DNA from: Candidatus Acidiferrum typicum
GTDB taxonomy: Bacteria > Acidobacteriota > Terriglobia > Acidiferrales > UBA7541
Length of the DNA stretch: 64,000 nt
Assembly (NCBI GenBank): GCA_025463055.1
Contig: JAOAPV010000055.1
Location: 1 to 64,000, forward strand
Reading direction: 5' to 3'
The position numbers and the translations under genes are program-made. How positions within the stretch are numbered: position 1 is the stretch's first letter; every line of letters starts with the position of its first letter. The notes under the pieces are model-generated. The model was given only the letters and a program-made list of their open reading frames with translations. It was not told where the DNA came from and did no database searches. Positions 40,694 to 50,110 of this stretch are shown piece after piece.

Positions 40694-43138
40694 TCACTCT
40701 TTTGGGCGAGGTCTCGCGCTCACATGCGTGGCGGAACACGCTCTTTGTGGCGTCCCTTGCAGAGCCGTTCGAAACGCGCTGGATTCACGGACGGCGGTCC
40801 GCACACCATCTATAATCGGGGGAATTCTGTCATGTGATACGCCCCGGACTACATACACCAACATTGCCGCCTCGCCGGGATTGTCTGCGCTCGCGGTAAT
40901 TCCTACTGCCTGCACGCCTGATAGCCCCAGCAACCTACGCGCGAGTCTAGCCTGGACTAACCTGGCTCGAGAGATTTCCTTGCCAGAAATTGATCTGGTG
41001 CTTTGTCCAAGGCCAACGCTATCCATCATGCTTTGCGTATCCCGCGCGGAGAGGACACCAGTTTGGGAGCGCTCGGAGTATTCTTCAATGATACGGATTC
41101 TGATCCCGTCCACCTGCTGGGGTAACGTCTTTGACCCAGCATCCTTCTTAAGGAACAGAACGAGGGCGGCTTCACCCGGGGCGTCTCGACTCGGCGCAAC
41201 GCCGACTGCACGAACACCCGAATATGCGAGTAACTCTTGCGCATGCGCGTCTCGAATTCGCCGCGCAGAGTTCAGATTTTCCGACGGAACGCTACGTTGC
41301 TGCGCCCGAGCGGAGCTCAAAGACGATCGAGCTCCCGGCAGACTGCACGCGGCGACGCTGTGCGCGTTGGGAGAGCCGACGAAGGCTGGCTTTTCCCCTG
41401 TATTTGGGTCCGCTAACGCCGTCAAAACATCGGAAACAGGACTTGCCAGGGTGGCCGTATCGGAACTCGCAAAGAGCAGCCCAATAGGATCTGCGGTATC
41501 TTCCGTGACGATCAAAGCGCCGGAATCTCCCTGGGCGCTGAAGTCGCCGCCGTCGATAACGATCAAGTCCGTGTAGGTTTGCTGAAACTGTAAGCCGCCG
41601 TCACATCCCTTCTGGTAGGTAACGCTTGCGGTAACGTTTATGCCGCTTATCGAGGAGCAGGTGAGGCCGGTCGCGCGCCCGCTTTTAGCAATTTTCAAGG
41701 GCGTCACGCCGTCGGGCTCATACAAAACAGGCGCGATACCGGAACCTGCGTGCGGCGGACCGCTAGTCGGTTCGCCTGTGCTTGTAGTTGTCGCACCAAG
41801 CTGCAGAATTGTGCCGGACGGATCGACTTTCCCCGGGGAAACAAGTGCCAGGGCTGCGTCCACGGGAGCGCTACCCGCAGAAGCAGATTCGAGATTGACG
41901 TATTGTGAGAGGGTAGCCACCGTATTCGTTGCCGAAGTGGAGCAACTCGCATCAACGAGTCCCGGCTGAACAATCGAGTCTCCCACTGCACCCAGGTCCG
42001 TGCGCGCCAACACATGGCTGTTGGAGAGTATGTATTGGCTCCCGCCGCGGGACACCAGCGAGCCGAGAGTTCCGCCACAACAAGAGTTTCCAGCAGAATC
42101 GTTGGCGTTCCCTCCTGAAACGCCGAGAGGCGTGGGCGAGTTTTGCGCTTTCTGATTCGCGGAGGAGATAGAGACAATGCTCGACGCCGAAAAGTATGAA
42201 TCCTTCTGATAAATCGCTGTCACGGTCACCGGCACTGTTTTCGATCCGCCGGTCGCCAGGTTCGTGCCAGAGCCCAAGCTCATCGTAGGGACGTGGTTGG
42301 GAGCGCTGTAGAGTCCCCCTGCAATGGTCCCTACAGATGCATTCCCTCCCGAGACGCCATTCACCTGCCAACTGAACGTGGCGTTCGGATCGCCTGCGAC
42401 GGTGGCGGTAAACTGATTTTGGCCGAACGTTTGAAGCGCCACCGTATTCGGAGAGAGGTTCACACTGAGGTTGTTGTGGAGCGTCACGTTTGCGGCGGCC
42501 GTTTTAGTGGCATCCACAGCTGCCGTGGCCGTAATTGTTACCGATTGAGGCGCGCTGCTGAGAGTGCTGGGTGCCGTATAGAGCCCTTGGGCATTTATCG
42601 TTCCTACTGTCGAATTGCCGCCCGATATCCCGGCGACGGCCCAGGTCACATTCGTATTGGAATTTCCCGTGACCGCGCCGCTAAATTGCTGCGATTTGCC
42701 GGGCAGCAAATCCGCAGTCGCAGGCAACACACTGAGCGTAACGCCCGACACGATTATGACCCCCACATTGGCAACGTCATTCGTGTTCGCTTGCGATACT
42801 GCTGTCACCGTCACCTGGGACGGATTCGGAACCGTCTTTGGCGCCGTGTAGAAGCCCTGGCTACTGATGGTTCCCACCGTGGAATTGCCGCCGTCCTGGC
42901 CGTTGACTTGCCACGTCAGGTTCGTATTCGAATAGCCAGAGACGTCCGCCGTGAATTGAAGAGCACTGCCGAGCGCCACCGTAGTGGTGGTGTCTGGGTG
43001 GAGGTTGATCGTCACCGTAGCCGCGGTTGTCGAACAACTGTTTGTAGAACCTGATGTGCTAGTGCAACTGCTTCCGCACCCGGCCAAACAGAAAACTCCA
43101 GCAGCAAACAATACTAAACACAAGGTGCGGCGCATCAC
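40694..43138 (-). CDS. Ig-like lipoprotein with trypsin-fold protease domain and duplicated C-terminal domain
   Basis: The product is 814 aa. The start is GTG 43138 or ATG 43135, with AGGAG upstream. A lipobox (LAGC, near residue 20) predicts a lipoprotein. Residues 40-325 form three Ig-like modules with the repeated GGNSTVGTI ... YTAP pattern. A chymotrypsin-like domain follows: His near 376 (SNSHVLA), Asp near 428 (VDAALAL) and Ser near 538 (GDSGALIV), the full triad. The last 170 residues hold two copies of a 60-residue unit (GVRAVGVAPSRDAPGEAALV and GVQAVGITASADNPGEAAML). The protein is probably an extracytoplasmic protease or binding protein, 15 bp downstream of the beta-propeller gene. 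Confidence 0.75.
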   Translation of the reverse strand: MMRRTLCLVLFAAGVFCLAGCGSSCTSTSGSTNSCSTTAATVTINLHPDTTTTVALGSALQFTADVSGYSNTNLTWQVNGQDGGNSTVGTISSQGFYTAPKTVPNPSQVTVTAVSQANTNDVANVGVIIVSGVTLSVLPATADLLPGKSQQFSGAVTGNSNTNVTWAVAGISGGNSTVGTINAQGLYTAPSTLSSAPQSVTITATAAVDATKTAAANVTLHNNLSVNLSPNTVALQTFGQNQFTATVAGDPNATFSWQVNGVSGGNASVGTIAGGLYSAPNHVPTMSLGSGTNLATGGSKTVPVTVTAIYQKDSYFSASSIVSISSANQKAQNSPTPLGVSGGNANDSAGNSCCGGTLGSLVSRGGSQYILSNSHVLARTDLGAVGDSIVQPGLVDASCSTSATNTVATLSQYVNLESASAGSAPVDAALALVSPGKVDPSGTILQLGATTTSTGEPTSGPPHAGSGIAPVLYEPDGVTPLKIAKSGRATGLTCSSISGINVTASVTYQKGCDGGLQFQQTYTDLIVIDGGDFSAQGDSGALIVTEDTADPIGLLFASSDTATLASPVSDVLTALADPNTGEKPAFVGSPNAHSVAACSLPGARSSLSSARAQQRSVPSENLNSARRIRDAHAQELLAYSGVRAVGVAPSRDAPGEAALVLFLKKDAGSKTLPQQVDGIRIRIIEEYSERSQTGVLSARDTQSMMDSVGLGQSTRSISGKEISRARLVQARLARRLLGLSGVQAVGITASADNPGEAAMLVYVVRGVSHDRIPPIIDGVRTAVRESSAFRTALQGTPQRACSATHVSARPRPKE

Positions 43139-43153
43139 GAAGGTCTCCTGGCG

Positions 43154-46100
43154 CTATCGCGGCAGCGGAACAATCAAAATACGATTGTTGTTCTGGTCCA
43201 CCACGACGGCACGATTTGTGGCGGGATCGATCGCAATCGCAAACTGTTGTGACACCGAAATCGGAATGACGGCTTTCACTTTGCCAGTGAGGAAATCCAT
43301 TACGGATAGTGTTTGGCTCAGAGCATTGCCGGTGACCAGAGTGCTGGTGCGGTAGTTGTAATCCAATGACGTCGGATTGAACCCCACGGAATAGCCAATT
43401 GGTGACGCATACAGTCCTTTCGCCGGGTCTACATGAAAGGAGTAGACGTTGTTCGTCGTGCTGGATGTGACCAGGAATGCGTCCGAATCAGGGTCGTAGA
43501 TCGCCCCTGTTGGGAATGCCGTGCCCGTGATCCGGTTCAGGATTTGCTTCGACGGAAGATCGATGATTACTACTCTGTCTGAAGCGCCCTCCGCTATCGC
43601 GGCAATGTTTCTTGTGGGATCGATGGCCGGAGCGTTCGGTCCTACATCGACTGTGATTGTCGCCGGCGTCCCCGGAGAAGCAATGTCAAACACGCTGACC
43701 AAAGAAGCAGTACTGTCCGCCACCACGACTTGCCCTGTGCCCGGGTGCACGGCAACGCCGATCGGATGCGAAGTGCCTGTGGTCGACGTGCCGGAAGACG
43801 TGGTCGAGGTGGGCGCGACGGAGACCGTGGTTGCTAACGTTCCGGTATCCAGATTAATTATGGAAACCGTGTCGTCATCGGTGTTGGCCACTGCCGCGCG
43901 GCCCGCCAGCGAGGAGAGAGCGACGCCTTGCGGCGATTTACCGACAGTAATTTTGTATCTCTGCGTGAATGTGTTCAGGTCAACGACTGAGACCGTACCG
44001 AGCGATCCGTTGACGTCCGCTCCACTGTTGGTGACCACCGCCAGGTTTCTTTCCCGGTCAATTGCCACTCCCCGGGGTGCGACTCCCACGTTAACGGACG
44101 CCATAACATAGAAGTCATTCATGTTGGAAACATTGCCATCGGGATTCTGTACGTCGACCACGTAACGGACCGGCCCCGCCAACTGGGAAGCGGGCAAAAC
44201 GGCGGTCAGCTTTCGAGGAGTGACAAAGGTCGTGACAAGGGGCTTCTCATTGATACGTACGACGGCTCCTGCGACAAATCCTCCTCCGACCATTGTGAGG
44301 GTTTCGTCGGAAGTGCTCGTAAGTGTTTTGAAAGGACTGAGTCGCACGACCTGAGGTTGCGGTCGAGCGGTTGACGAACGAATGCTACCCAGGGGAATGA
44401 TCGTAACCGTCGCATCGGTGGAGTTCACAACTGTTGCCAGATTCAACGGATAGTCGATTGCCACCGCGGAAGGATTTCTGCCAACCAGGAACTGGCTTAG
44501 GATGTGGCTGTTCTGAACATCCACGACCGAGAACGTGTTACTGCCAGAATTCACGATAGCCGCTGTGTCCGTTAAAGGGTTCACAGCGCAATCGGACGCT
44601 GTCGCCGTCTGGCCGCTCCCGGAAGTGCCGGATATTGTGGAGGTCGTCTGGTCAAGTAGGTTCAGCAGCGTCAGAGATACCGCCGTGGGGTCGCACAGGA
44701 GCGCTGTTTCGGTCTCTGTGTTAATGCCGATACCCCGCACATCCTTGTTGATGTTGATGGTGGCTAGCGGAGCCGCCGCACTGACCTCGCCGTTTCCGCT
44801 GGGAGTAGATGAATTGTCGGGACCAGACTGTGAGAACGTGAACGTAGTGGAGGATGGGACCGTAGCAACCTGGAAGTAGCCATCAAATGATGTATCGTTG
44901 ACGCCGCTCACGGTCGCAAACTCGCCGACCACCAAATTGTGCGCGCCGGTCGTAGTAATCGTTACGGTTCCACTTTTTCGGACCGCTCCACTTGAGGCTG
45001 GCGAAGCGATGAGGGATACGATCTCCTGCCCATTCGCCCCGAGGTCCACCACCGAACCATTGCCGTTGCCACCCGGAGTCACGAACGCCCAATTCAGTCG
45101 AGGTTCCACAGCTACGTGAGGATAGGTTCCGCTGGTCGTGATCTGGCCCCTCGTGATCTTGATCTGCGTCAAGTCCGGGCTTTGCGCCGTCGTATTAAAA
45201 TTGGAGTAGTCAAACACATCGACGTAAGAGGATCCCTGGAAAACCACAATGCCCTTGCCGGTCAGTGGGTTGACGGCCACTGAGTACGGCTGGACGGCGT
45301 CGAGGCTCGGAGTCGGTGGAGTCGAAGATGCCTGAAAATTTATGGTCGCCTTGATCGCGGGCGGTGCGGAGGGCGTTCCCGACAGATCCAGGATTTGCAG
45401 TGAGTTATCCCCCGAGTTGGTCACGAAAGCCAAATTGCGAAGGTCGTCGATGGCGATCCCTGAGGGCCCCTTTCCCACGCCATATGGTCCGATCGCCGTC
45501 GGAATCGCGGTTGTCAAATCAAAGAGCGTAATATTGTTTGAGCCGGTGTTCGTAACGACCGCCAATCCAGTAGCCTGATTGATGGCAATCGCGTTTGGAC
45601 TGGTGCCTTGCACGGGCTGAGTTGTCAGCGGGGTCGGCGAGGAACTTTGTGTTATCGGTGGGCGAACCGCGAGGTTCGCGCCAGAGATTTGAGATTCTCC
45701 ACTGTTGCGAACGCCGATAGGAAACAGCCCCGCGGTACCAAAATTCGAAGAATCGATGGTGACCAGCAATTGCCTAGGGTTCTGTACTGTTGCGGACTGG
45801 CTCAATCCGTTAAATTCCGCTGATGTAGCCGGCGTGAAAAACCCGCCATTAAAAGCAACGCTTAGAGTCCCGCCATTTTGCGTAACGCTATCGGGTGCTG
45901 AGCTGATCAAAGTGGGCGGGACGCGCGCAACCGGGATGTCCACCGCGCTTGAGGTCGAGCTGCTACCCGACGCGCCTTGTTGCGCCACATCCAGGAAGAG
46001 CGTACCGGTGCCGGACGAAGTATTGGCAGCCTCAAGGTCCGATGCCATCAGCCGAGCTCTGAGAACGTTTGGAGAGATAAAACCCGTCAGAACGGGCGAG

Positions 46101-46906
46101 CCGTTTGCGCGGACTATGCTGCTGGAGCGAAAATTGCTGCCATACAGATAAATATCCTCGAAGAGCGCACCCTGCGGCAGAGAGCAGCCGTATGTCTGCT
46201 GCGAAGAGCTGTCGCACGGATATACGTTTGCCAGGGTTGCGGCGCCTGGGGCGACAACCGTGACGTTCGTTTGTCCATAGCTTGTGCTATCGGACTGAAG
46301 TTGTGCCTTGATTACATGCGTGCCTGAACTGTTGGGAGCCGTGTATTTTCCGCTGGTATCGATGGTGCCGTTGCTGTTGCTGCCTCCGTTCGTTCCATCG
46401 ACATACCAGTCCACGGTAGTCGGACTGTTTGCGTTAACCAGATTTGTCACCGTGTCGGTAAACTGATAGGTCTCTCCTTCGGCGATCGTGACTGTAGAGG
46501 TCGGAAACACGGTCACGGTCGCACCGGTGGTGACGGTGACAGTAGCGGTGTCATATTTTGAAGTATCTGTATTGCTGACGGCCTTTACGCTCACTGTGAG
46601 CGAGGTGCTGCTACTCGTCGGTGACGTGTATTTTCCGGTCGTGTCGATTGTTCCGATGGTCGCGTTGCCGTTTAGTGTGTCATTCACATACCATTTCACG
46701 CCTGCTGTGTCCGAACTCGGAGTAATCGAATAGGCGAACTGCACAGTGCTTTGAAGCCTGACCGACGCCGTCTTCGGACTCACGGTGACCGTGATCGTGC
46801 TTCCTCCTCCGCATCCAGAGAGACTGATGACCGCGCAAAAAAATAACGCTAACTTTGCGACCCCTTCCCCTCGTGCCCAGCTTCGATTCAAGGCTTCCCC
46901 CACCAT
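43154..46906 (-). CDS. Giant Ig-like/beta-propeller (YncE-type) lipoprotein
   Basis: The start is at ATG 46906, after AAAGGA; TTG 46912 is less likely. The 1250-aa product has a lipobox (ISLSGC, about residue 31). Residues 35-215 hold two Ig-like modules (GTIDTTGKYTSP, GTIDTSGKYTAP). Residues 220-430 look like IPT/TIG-type domains. The rest is dominated by beta-propeller blades with N-x-A-I-A-I-N-x-x-T-x-x-A-V-V-T-N-x-G phrases (AVVTNTGSNNITLFDL, AFVTNSGDNSLQILDL, VVVDQNNNRILIVPLP). A second TIG-type segment is inserted near 900-980. The propeller is likely a binding surface outside the cell or in the periplasm. No catalytic site is seen. It lies between bamA and the protease gene. Confidence 0.75.
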   Translation of the reverse strand: MVGEALNRSWARGEGVAKLALFFCAVISLSGCGGGSTITVTVSPKTASVRLQSTVQFAYSITPSSDTAGVKWYVNDTLNGNATIGTIDTTGKYTSPTSSSTSLTVSVKAVSNTDTSKYDTATVTVTTGATVTVFPTSTVTIAEGETYQFTDTVTNLVNANSPTTVDWYVDGTNGGSNSNGTIDTSGKYTAPNSSGTHVIKAQLQSDSTSYGQTNVTVVAPGAATLANVYPCDSSSQQTYGCSLPQGALFEDIYLYGSNFRSSSIVRANGSPVLTGFISPNVLRARLMASDLEAANTSSGTGTLFLDVAQQGASGSSSTSSAVDIPVARVPPTLISSAPDSVTQNGGTLSVAFNGGFFTPATSAEFNGLSQSATVQNPRQLLVTIDSSNFGTAGLFPIGVRNSGESQISGANLAVRPPITQSSSPTPLTTQPVQGTSPNAIAINQATGLAVVTNTGSNNITLFDLTTAIPTAIGPYGVGKGPSGIAIDDLRNLAFVTNSGDNSLQILDLSGTPSAPPAIKATINFQASSTPPTPSLDAVQPYSVAVNPLTGKGIVVFQGSSYVDVFDYSNFNTTAQSPDLTQIKITRGQITTSGTYPHVAVEPRLNWAFVTPGGNGNGSVVDLGANGQEIVSLIASPASSGAVRKSGTVTITTTGAHNLVVGEFATVSGVNDTSFDGYFQVATVPSSTTFTFSQSGPDNSSTPSGNGEVSAAAPLATININKDVRGIGINTETETALLCDPTAVSLTLLNLLDQTTSTISGTSGSGQTATASDCAVNPLTDTAAIVNSGSNTFSVVDVQNSHILSQFLVGRNPSAVAIDYPLNLATVVNSTDATVTIIPLGSIRSSTARPQPQVVRLSPFKTLTSTSDETLTMVGGGFVAGAVVRINEKPLVTTFVTPRKLTAVLPASQLAGPVRYVVDVQNPDGNVSNMNDFYVMASVNVGVAPRGVAIDRERNLAVVTNSGADVNGSLGTVSVVDLNTFTQRYKITVGKSPQGVALSSLAGRAAVANTDDDTVSIINLDTGTLATTVSVAPTSTTSSGTSTTGTSHPIGVAVHPGTGQVVVADSTASLVSVFDIASPGTPATITVDVGPNAPAIDPTRNIAAIAEGASDRVVIIDLPSKQILNRITGTAFPTGAIYDPDSDAFLVTSSTTNNVYSFHVDPAKGLYASPIGYSVGFNPTSLDYNYRTSTLVTGNALSQTLSVMDFLTGKVKAVIPISVSQQFAIAIDPATNRAVVVDQNNNRILIVPLPR

Positions 46907-46967
46907 GTTCAATTTCCTTTCTGAACCTTTTCACTCGCATTTCGGATCCAGCGCTTGAACGGAGACC

Positions 46968-49778
46968 TCAAAACGTCCTGCTCACCGAAAACCGGAAGGT
47001 CGTTCGTCTTTCATGGAAATCAACTTTTTGCGCGTTGGCCAGCAGAGCGTCCAGTTGCGGCAGGATGTATTGCTGATATACGAGAGGCGGCAAGGAGTTG
47101 ATGTAATCGGCAGGCAACTGAAAATAGCCCTTCGGAGCCGTGATGGTTTGCGAGTAGATCGTCGGGTTAAATGCCCAGTAAATCCGGAATGGCGCCTGAA
47201 GAATGGGCAGGTGCACCACGAATTCCACGCCCGTTGATGTGCGGGGCAAAAAGTTGGATCCCTGCGCCAATTGCAGCGTGTCACCAATTTTTAGCCCGGA
47301 GAATTCGGTGCGGAGTTGCGCCAGCCCCTCGGAATCCAACCGCAACTGGCTGCGCCGCAGAATTCCGTTTACGCCCACATCTGCAAACAGCGACATCGAG
47401 ACGGGGCCGGCCAGCGGAATCCGGTACTCGATATTGCCTACAACCTGAGTGTCTCCCCCCGGATACACGATCGTGTTGGTCAGCACAGGCACCGGTACGG
47501 TTCTCGTGTTCGGCGCAATGCTATTTGGAACAGTAAAGGTTACGTTAGTTGTCGCGCTAACGGGGATGAAGGCGATTGGAGAGATCGTCCGCACATCGAA
47601 ACCACGGACACTGTCGTCACCGCCGGTGAAGAACCGCCCGGTCGGCGCGACCTCCTGTCCTCCATATCCGGTTGCGAATGCGGTTTGCAGGCGTAAACCT
47701 AAGACGTCTTTTTTGTGATTGACTGGCCGAAAACATTTGAACTCGAATGTTTGCGTAATGGACTTGGAATTTCCGCCGAGACCTTCGAGCCCCAGACCGT
47801 AGTAGAAACTTTTGCCGCGCGTGGGATTGATCGGATTATCGATCGTATTGTAGATAATGGTCGGGGTGATTCTGCTCGACGTGATTCCCGTCAGCGCGGA
47901 TGCGCCGGCAACGCTTCTATATTGCAGACTTTCAAAGAGAACTCGCGCCGCGTCCGAGGATGCATTGATATCGCTTAACGTGTAGCCATATGTGACTCCG
48001 AACCTCGTGAACGAGAAACGGTGCGGCGCAAAGCTGGCGAATACGGTGAATCCTTTGCTTGTCTGCGTATAGTTCTGAGCGGATGCGGGATTGAGGCTCA
48101 CCTGCTGGTTGTTGAGGATGGACAGCTCTTGCTGCTGGTTATATCGGTACCTGGTGTCAAAAACCGTAAAGCCCGTTGCAATCGGGCGGTCGCGCAGGTA
48201 CGGCTCTGTGAATCCAAAGAGGAAGCTGGTCTGCCGATCACCCAATTGTGCTGAGAATGTGAGGGTCTCGCCTAATCCTAGAAAGTTGTTCGTCTGATAG
48301 GTAAGCCCAACAAAAGCGCCGGCGAGTCCGCTCAAGCCCCCTTGCAAGCCGATGGATTGTTTCCCTTTCTCCTTCAGCTTGAGCTTAATGTCGACCGTTC
48401 CTTCTTTTAAGTTTCTTCTTAGCTCAGCAGCCTTGTCCGCTTCAATGCGATCAAAATAATCGAGCTGATTCAGCCGCAGAATGCTGATTTCCCAGGCTCG
48501 TTGATTGAAGAGTTGGCCCTCGTCAATTAGGAGCTCACGCCGGATGACCTTGTCGCGCGTTGTCGTGTTGCCGACAAACTCTATGCGCCGCACGTAGTAC
48601 TGCTTCTGCTCGTCAAATCGCAGAGTGAAATTGATCCGTCTTGCCGCTTCGTCCACCTCTGTCTCGGGCTCCGCTGTAAAGTCAATGAACCCATATTGGC
48701 CATAGACTTTCCCGTAATCCTGAAGAGCTTTGCGAACCTTTCCAACACTGAAAACATCGTTTTCCTTTATCGGAAACATCGCTTTCAGCGCGTCCGCGTT
48801 GAGCGACAGCGATTTATCCGGATCTGCGCTGACGATATGCAGCGCCCCCATGTGGTAACGCTCGCCCTCCTCGATCGGTATTGTGATATTCACCGCCTTG
48901 CCGAACCGCGTCCCAGTGCCAGGCAAGCCCAATCGCGTGTGCGCAGTGTCTACGTTTTCCAGTTCGGGGTTTTTCACGACAACTCTGTAGTAACCGTTGT
49001 CTTGGTACAGTCCGCGAATACCAACTTCCATGTCTTCGTTGAGTTTTTCGCGGTCGTACGTCTTGGAGAGAATGGCTATGTCCCGAAAATACAAGGGGAT
49101 CGCGTAAGGCCGGTCATGCCGCATGGCGCGAAGCAGCTTGCGATCGCTGAATGAATGGTTTCCTGTGAAATGGATTTCCCCGATTTTGACTTTCGGTCCT
49201 TCGTCGACCTTAAAAATAAGGACGACGGCGTTGCTCGCGATAATGCGCTGGTATTGCGGTGTCACGCTGCAAAACTGCCGTCCGTGTTCGCCGAGAAGCT
49301 CCTTGAGTACTGCTTCTGCTTTCTTGATCCGGGTGGCATCAAATTGACTTTCCACCGTGAGACCAACCTTGCGATCGCGAAAGCGATCGAGTATGTCCGA
49401 CTCCGATATGCTGTGGATTCCCTCGTAACGAATTCTCCGGATAATGGGACGTTCCTGTACTTCGAACACAATGATCTTCAAATTGGCATTTCCCGCCGAG
49501 TCTTCGATGCGCAGCTTAATATCCTCAAAGTACGCCGTGTTCCATAGCGCCTGAAAGTCACGCCGCAGCGTATCTTCGCGGTACGGATCACCCGGCCGGC
49601 TGAAAATTCGTGCCCGCAAGGTCTCGCTTCGAATGCGGCGATTACCAATGAAGTCGATTCGCTCGATCAGTTCGTTTGAGCGAGCACCTTGCGATTTCTC
49701 GTCCCTCGCACTGCTTCTGGCCAGCAAAGGGCAAATCCCCAGAACGATCAACAATGTGCCCACCCAGCGCAGCCTCAA
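46968..49778 (-). CDS. bamA: Outer-membrane assembly factor BamA
   Basis: The product is 936 aa, starting at TTG 49778 with AGGTG upstream. A signal peptide (VGTLLIVLGICPLLARSSA) is followed by five POTRA domains over residues 35-440 (for example IDFIGNRRIRSETLRARIF, RRIRYEGIHSISESDI, IGEIHFTGNHSFSDRKLL and RRIEFVGNTTTRDKVIRREL). A 16-stranded Omp85 barrel follows with FGFTEPYLRDRP and the barrel-lumen motif SVRGF (in GDDSVRGFD). The last residue is Phe (SVSRTF). BamA folds beta-barrel proteins into the outer membrane. It is slightly longer than the E. coli protein (810 aa). The gene is divergent from the CpxR-like gene and is followed by the two lipoprotein genes. Confidence 0.95.
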   Translation of the reverse strand: MRLRWVGTLLIVLGICPLLARSSARDEKSQGARSNELIERIDFIGNRRIRSETLRARIFSRPGDPYREDTLRRDFQALWNTAYFEDIKLRIEDSAGNANLKIIVFEVQERPIIRRIRYEGIHSISESDILDRFRDRKVGLTVESQFDATRIKKAEAVLKELLGEHGRQFCSVTPQYQRIIASNAVVLIFKVDEGPKVKIGEIHFTGNHSFSDRKLLRAMRHDRPYAIPLYFRDIAILSKTYDREKLNEDMEVGIRGLYQDNGYYRVVVKNPELENVDTAHTRLGLPGTGTRFGKAVNITIPIEEGERYHMGALHIVSADPDKSLSLNADALKAMFPIKENDVFSVGKVRKALQDYGKVYGQYGFIDFTAEPETEVDEAARRINFTLRFDEQKQYYVRRIEFVGNTTTRDKVIRRELLIDEGQLFNQRAWEISILRLNQLDYFDRIEADKAAELRRNLKEGTVDIKLKLKEKGKQSIGLQGGLSGLAGAFVGLTYQTNNFLGLGETLTFSAQLGDRQTSFLFGFTEPYLRDRPIATGFTVFDTRYRYNQQQELSILNNQQVSLNPASAQNYTQTSKGFTVFASFAPHRFSFTRFGVTYGYTLSDINASSDAARVLFESLQYRSVAGASALTGITSSRITPTIIYNTIDNPINPTRGKSFYYGLGLEGLGGNSKSITQTFEFKCFRPVNHKKDVLGLRLQTAFATGYGGQEVAPTGRFFTGGDDSVRGFDVRTISPIAFIPVSATTNVTFTVPNSIAPNTRTVPVPVLTNTIVYPGGDTQVVGNIEYRIPLAGPVSMSLFADVGVNGILRRSQLRLDSEGLAQLRTEFSGLKIGDTLQLAQGSNFLPRTSTGVEFVVHLPILQAPFRIYWAFNPTIYSQTITAPKGYFQLPADYINSLPPLVYQQYILPQLDALLANAQKVDFHERRTTFRFSVSRTF

Positions 49779-49940
49779 CCGAGCACCTGGCGCGCGGTTC
49801 CGGCTGCTGCAAGTTCAACCATCTGAGAACCGCTAGATTTCCCAGTGACCGATAAAACCCTAGGCATTTGGAACGGGCTCGCGCGAACCGAACGACAACG
49901 GCAACACTACAGCTCGTGCCGCTTGCTGGTTTTAAGATCG

Positions 49941-49966
49941 GTAAAGGACGCGTAAGGGTCTGTAAA
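49941..49966. promoter_or_regulatory. Phased GTAAA-type repeats between bamA and the CpxR-like gene
   Basis: GTAAA (49941-49945), GTAAG (49952-49956) and GTAAA (49962-49966) recur with 11- and 10-bp spacing, that is on one face of the helix. The CpxR consensus is GTAAA-N5/6-GTAAA. They lie 145 bp upstream of the response regulator start and about 165 bp upstream of bamA, so one site could serve both. The match is by eye. Confidence 0.45.
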
Positions 49967-50110
49967 TGAAGCTTGCGAGGAAGGCTGCAACTTAACAAAA
50001 CCTTACAATGTGCGACTCGAGACGCCGACGTGGCGTACTGCGTTTCGGGGAACTCCGGGCATCTAACCCGGGAAATAACCTTAGGAAATAACCTAGAGGA
50101 GGCAGATGCA

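Noticed and set aside
40728-41576. 282-codon plus-strand frame opposite the Ig-protease gene
   Set aside because: Shadow frame; the minus strand carries the lipobox, Ig repeats and catalytic triad.
49973-50110. N-terminal extension of the response regulator
   Set aside because: The extra 46 codons precede a strong GAGGAGG site and lack receiver-domain character; the start at 50111 fits the family.
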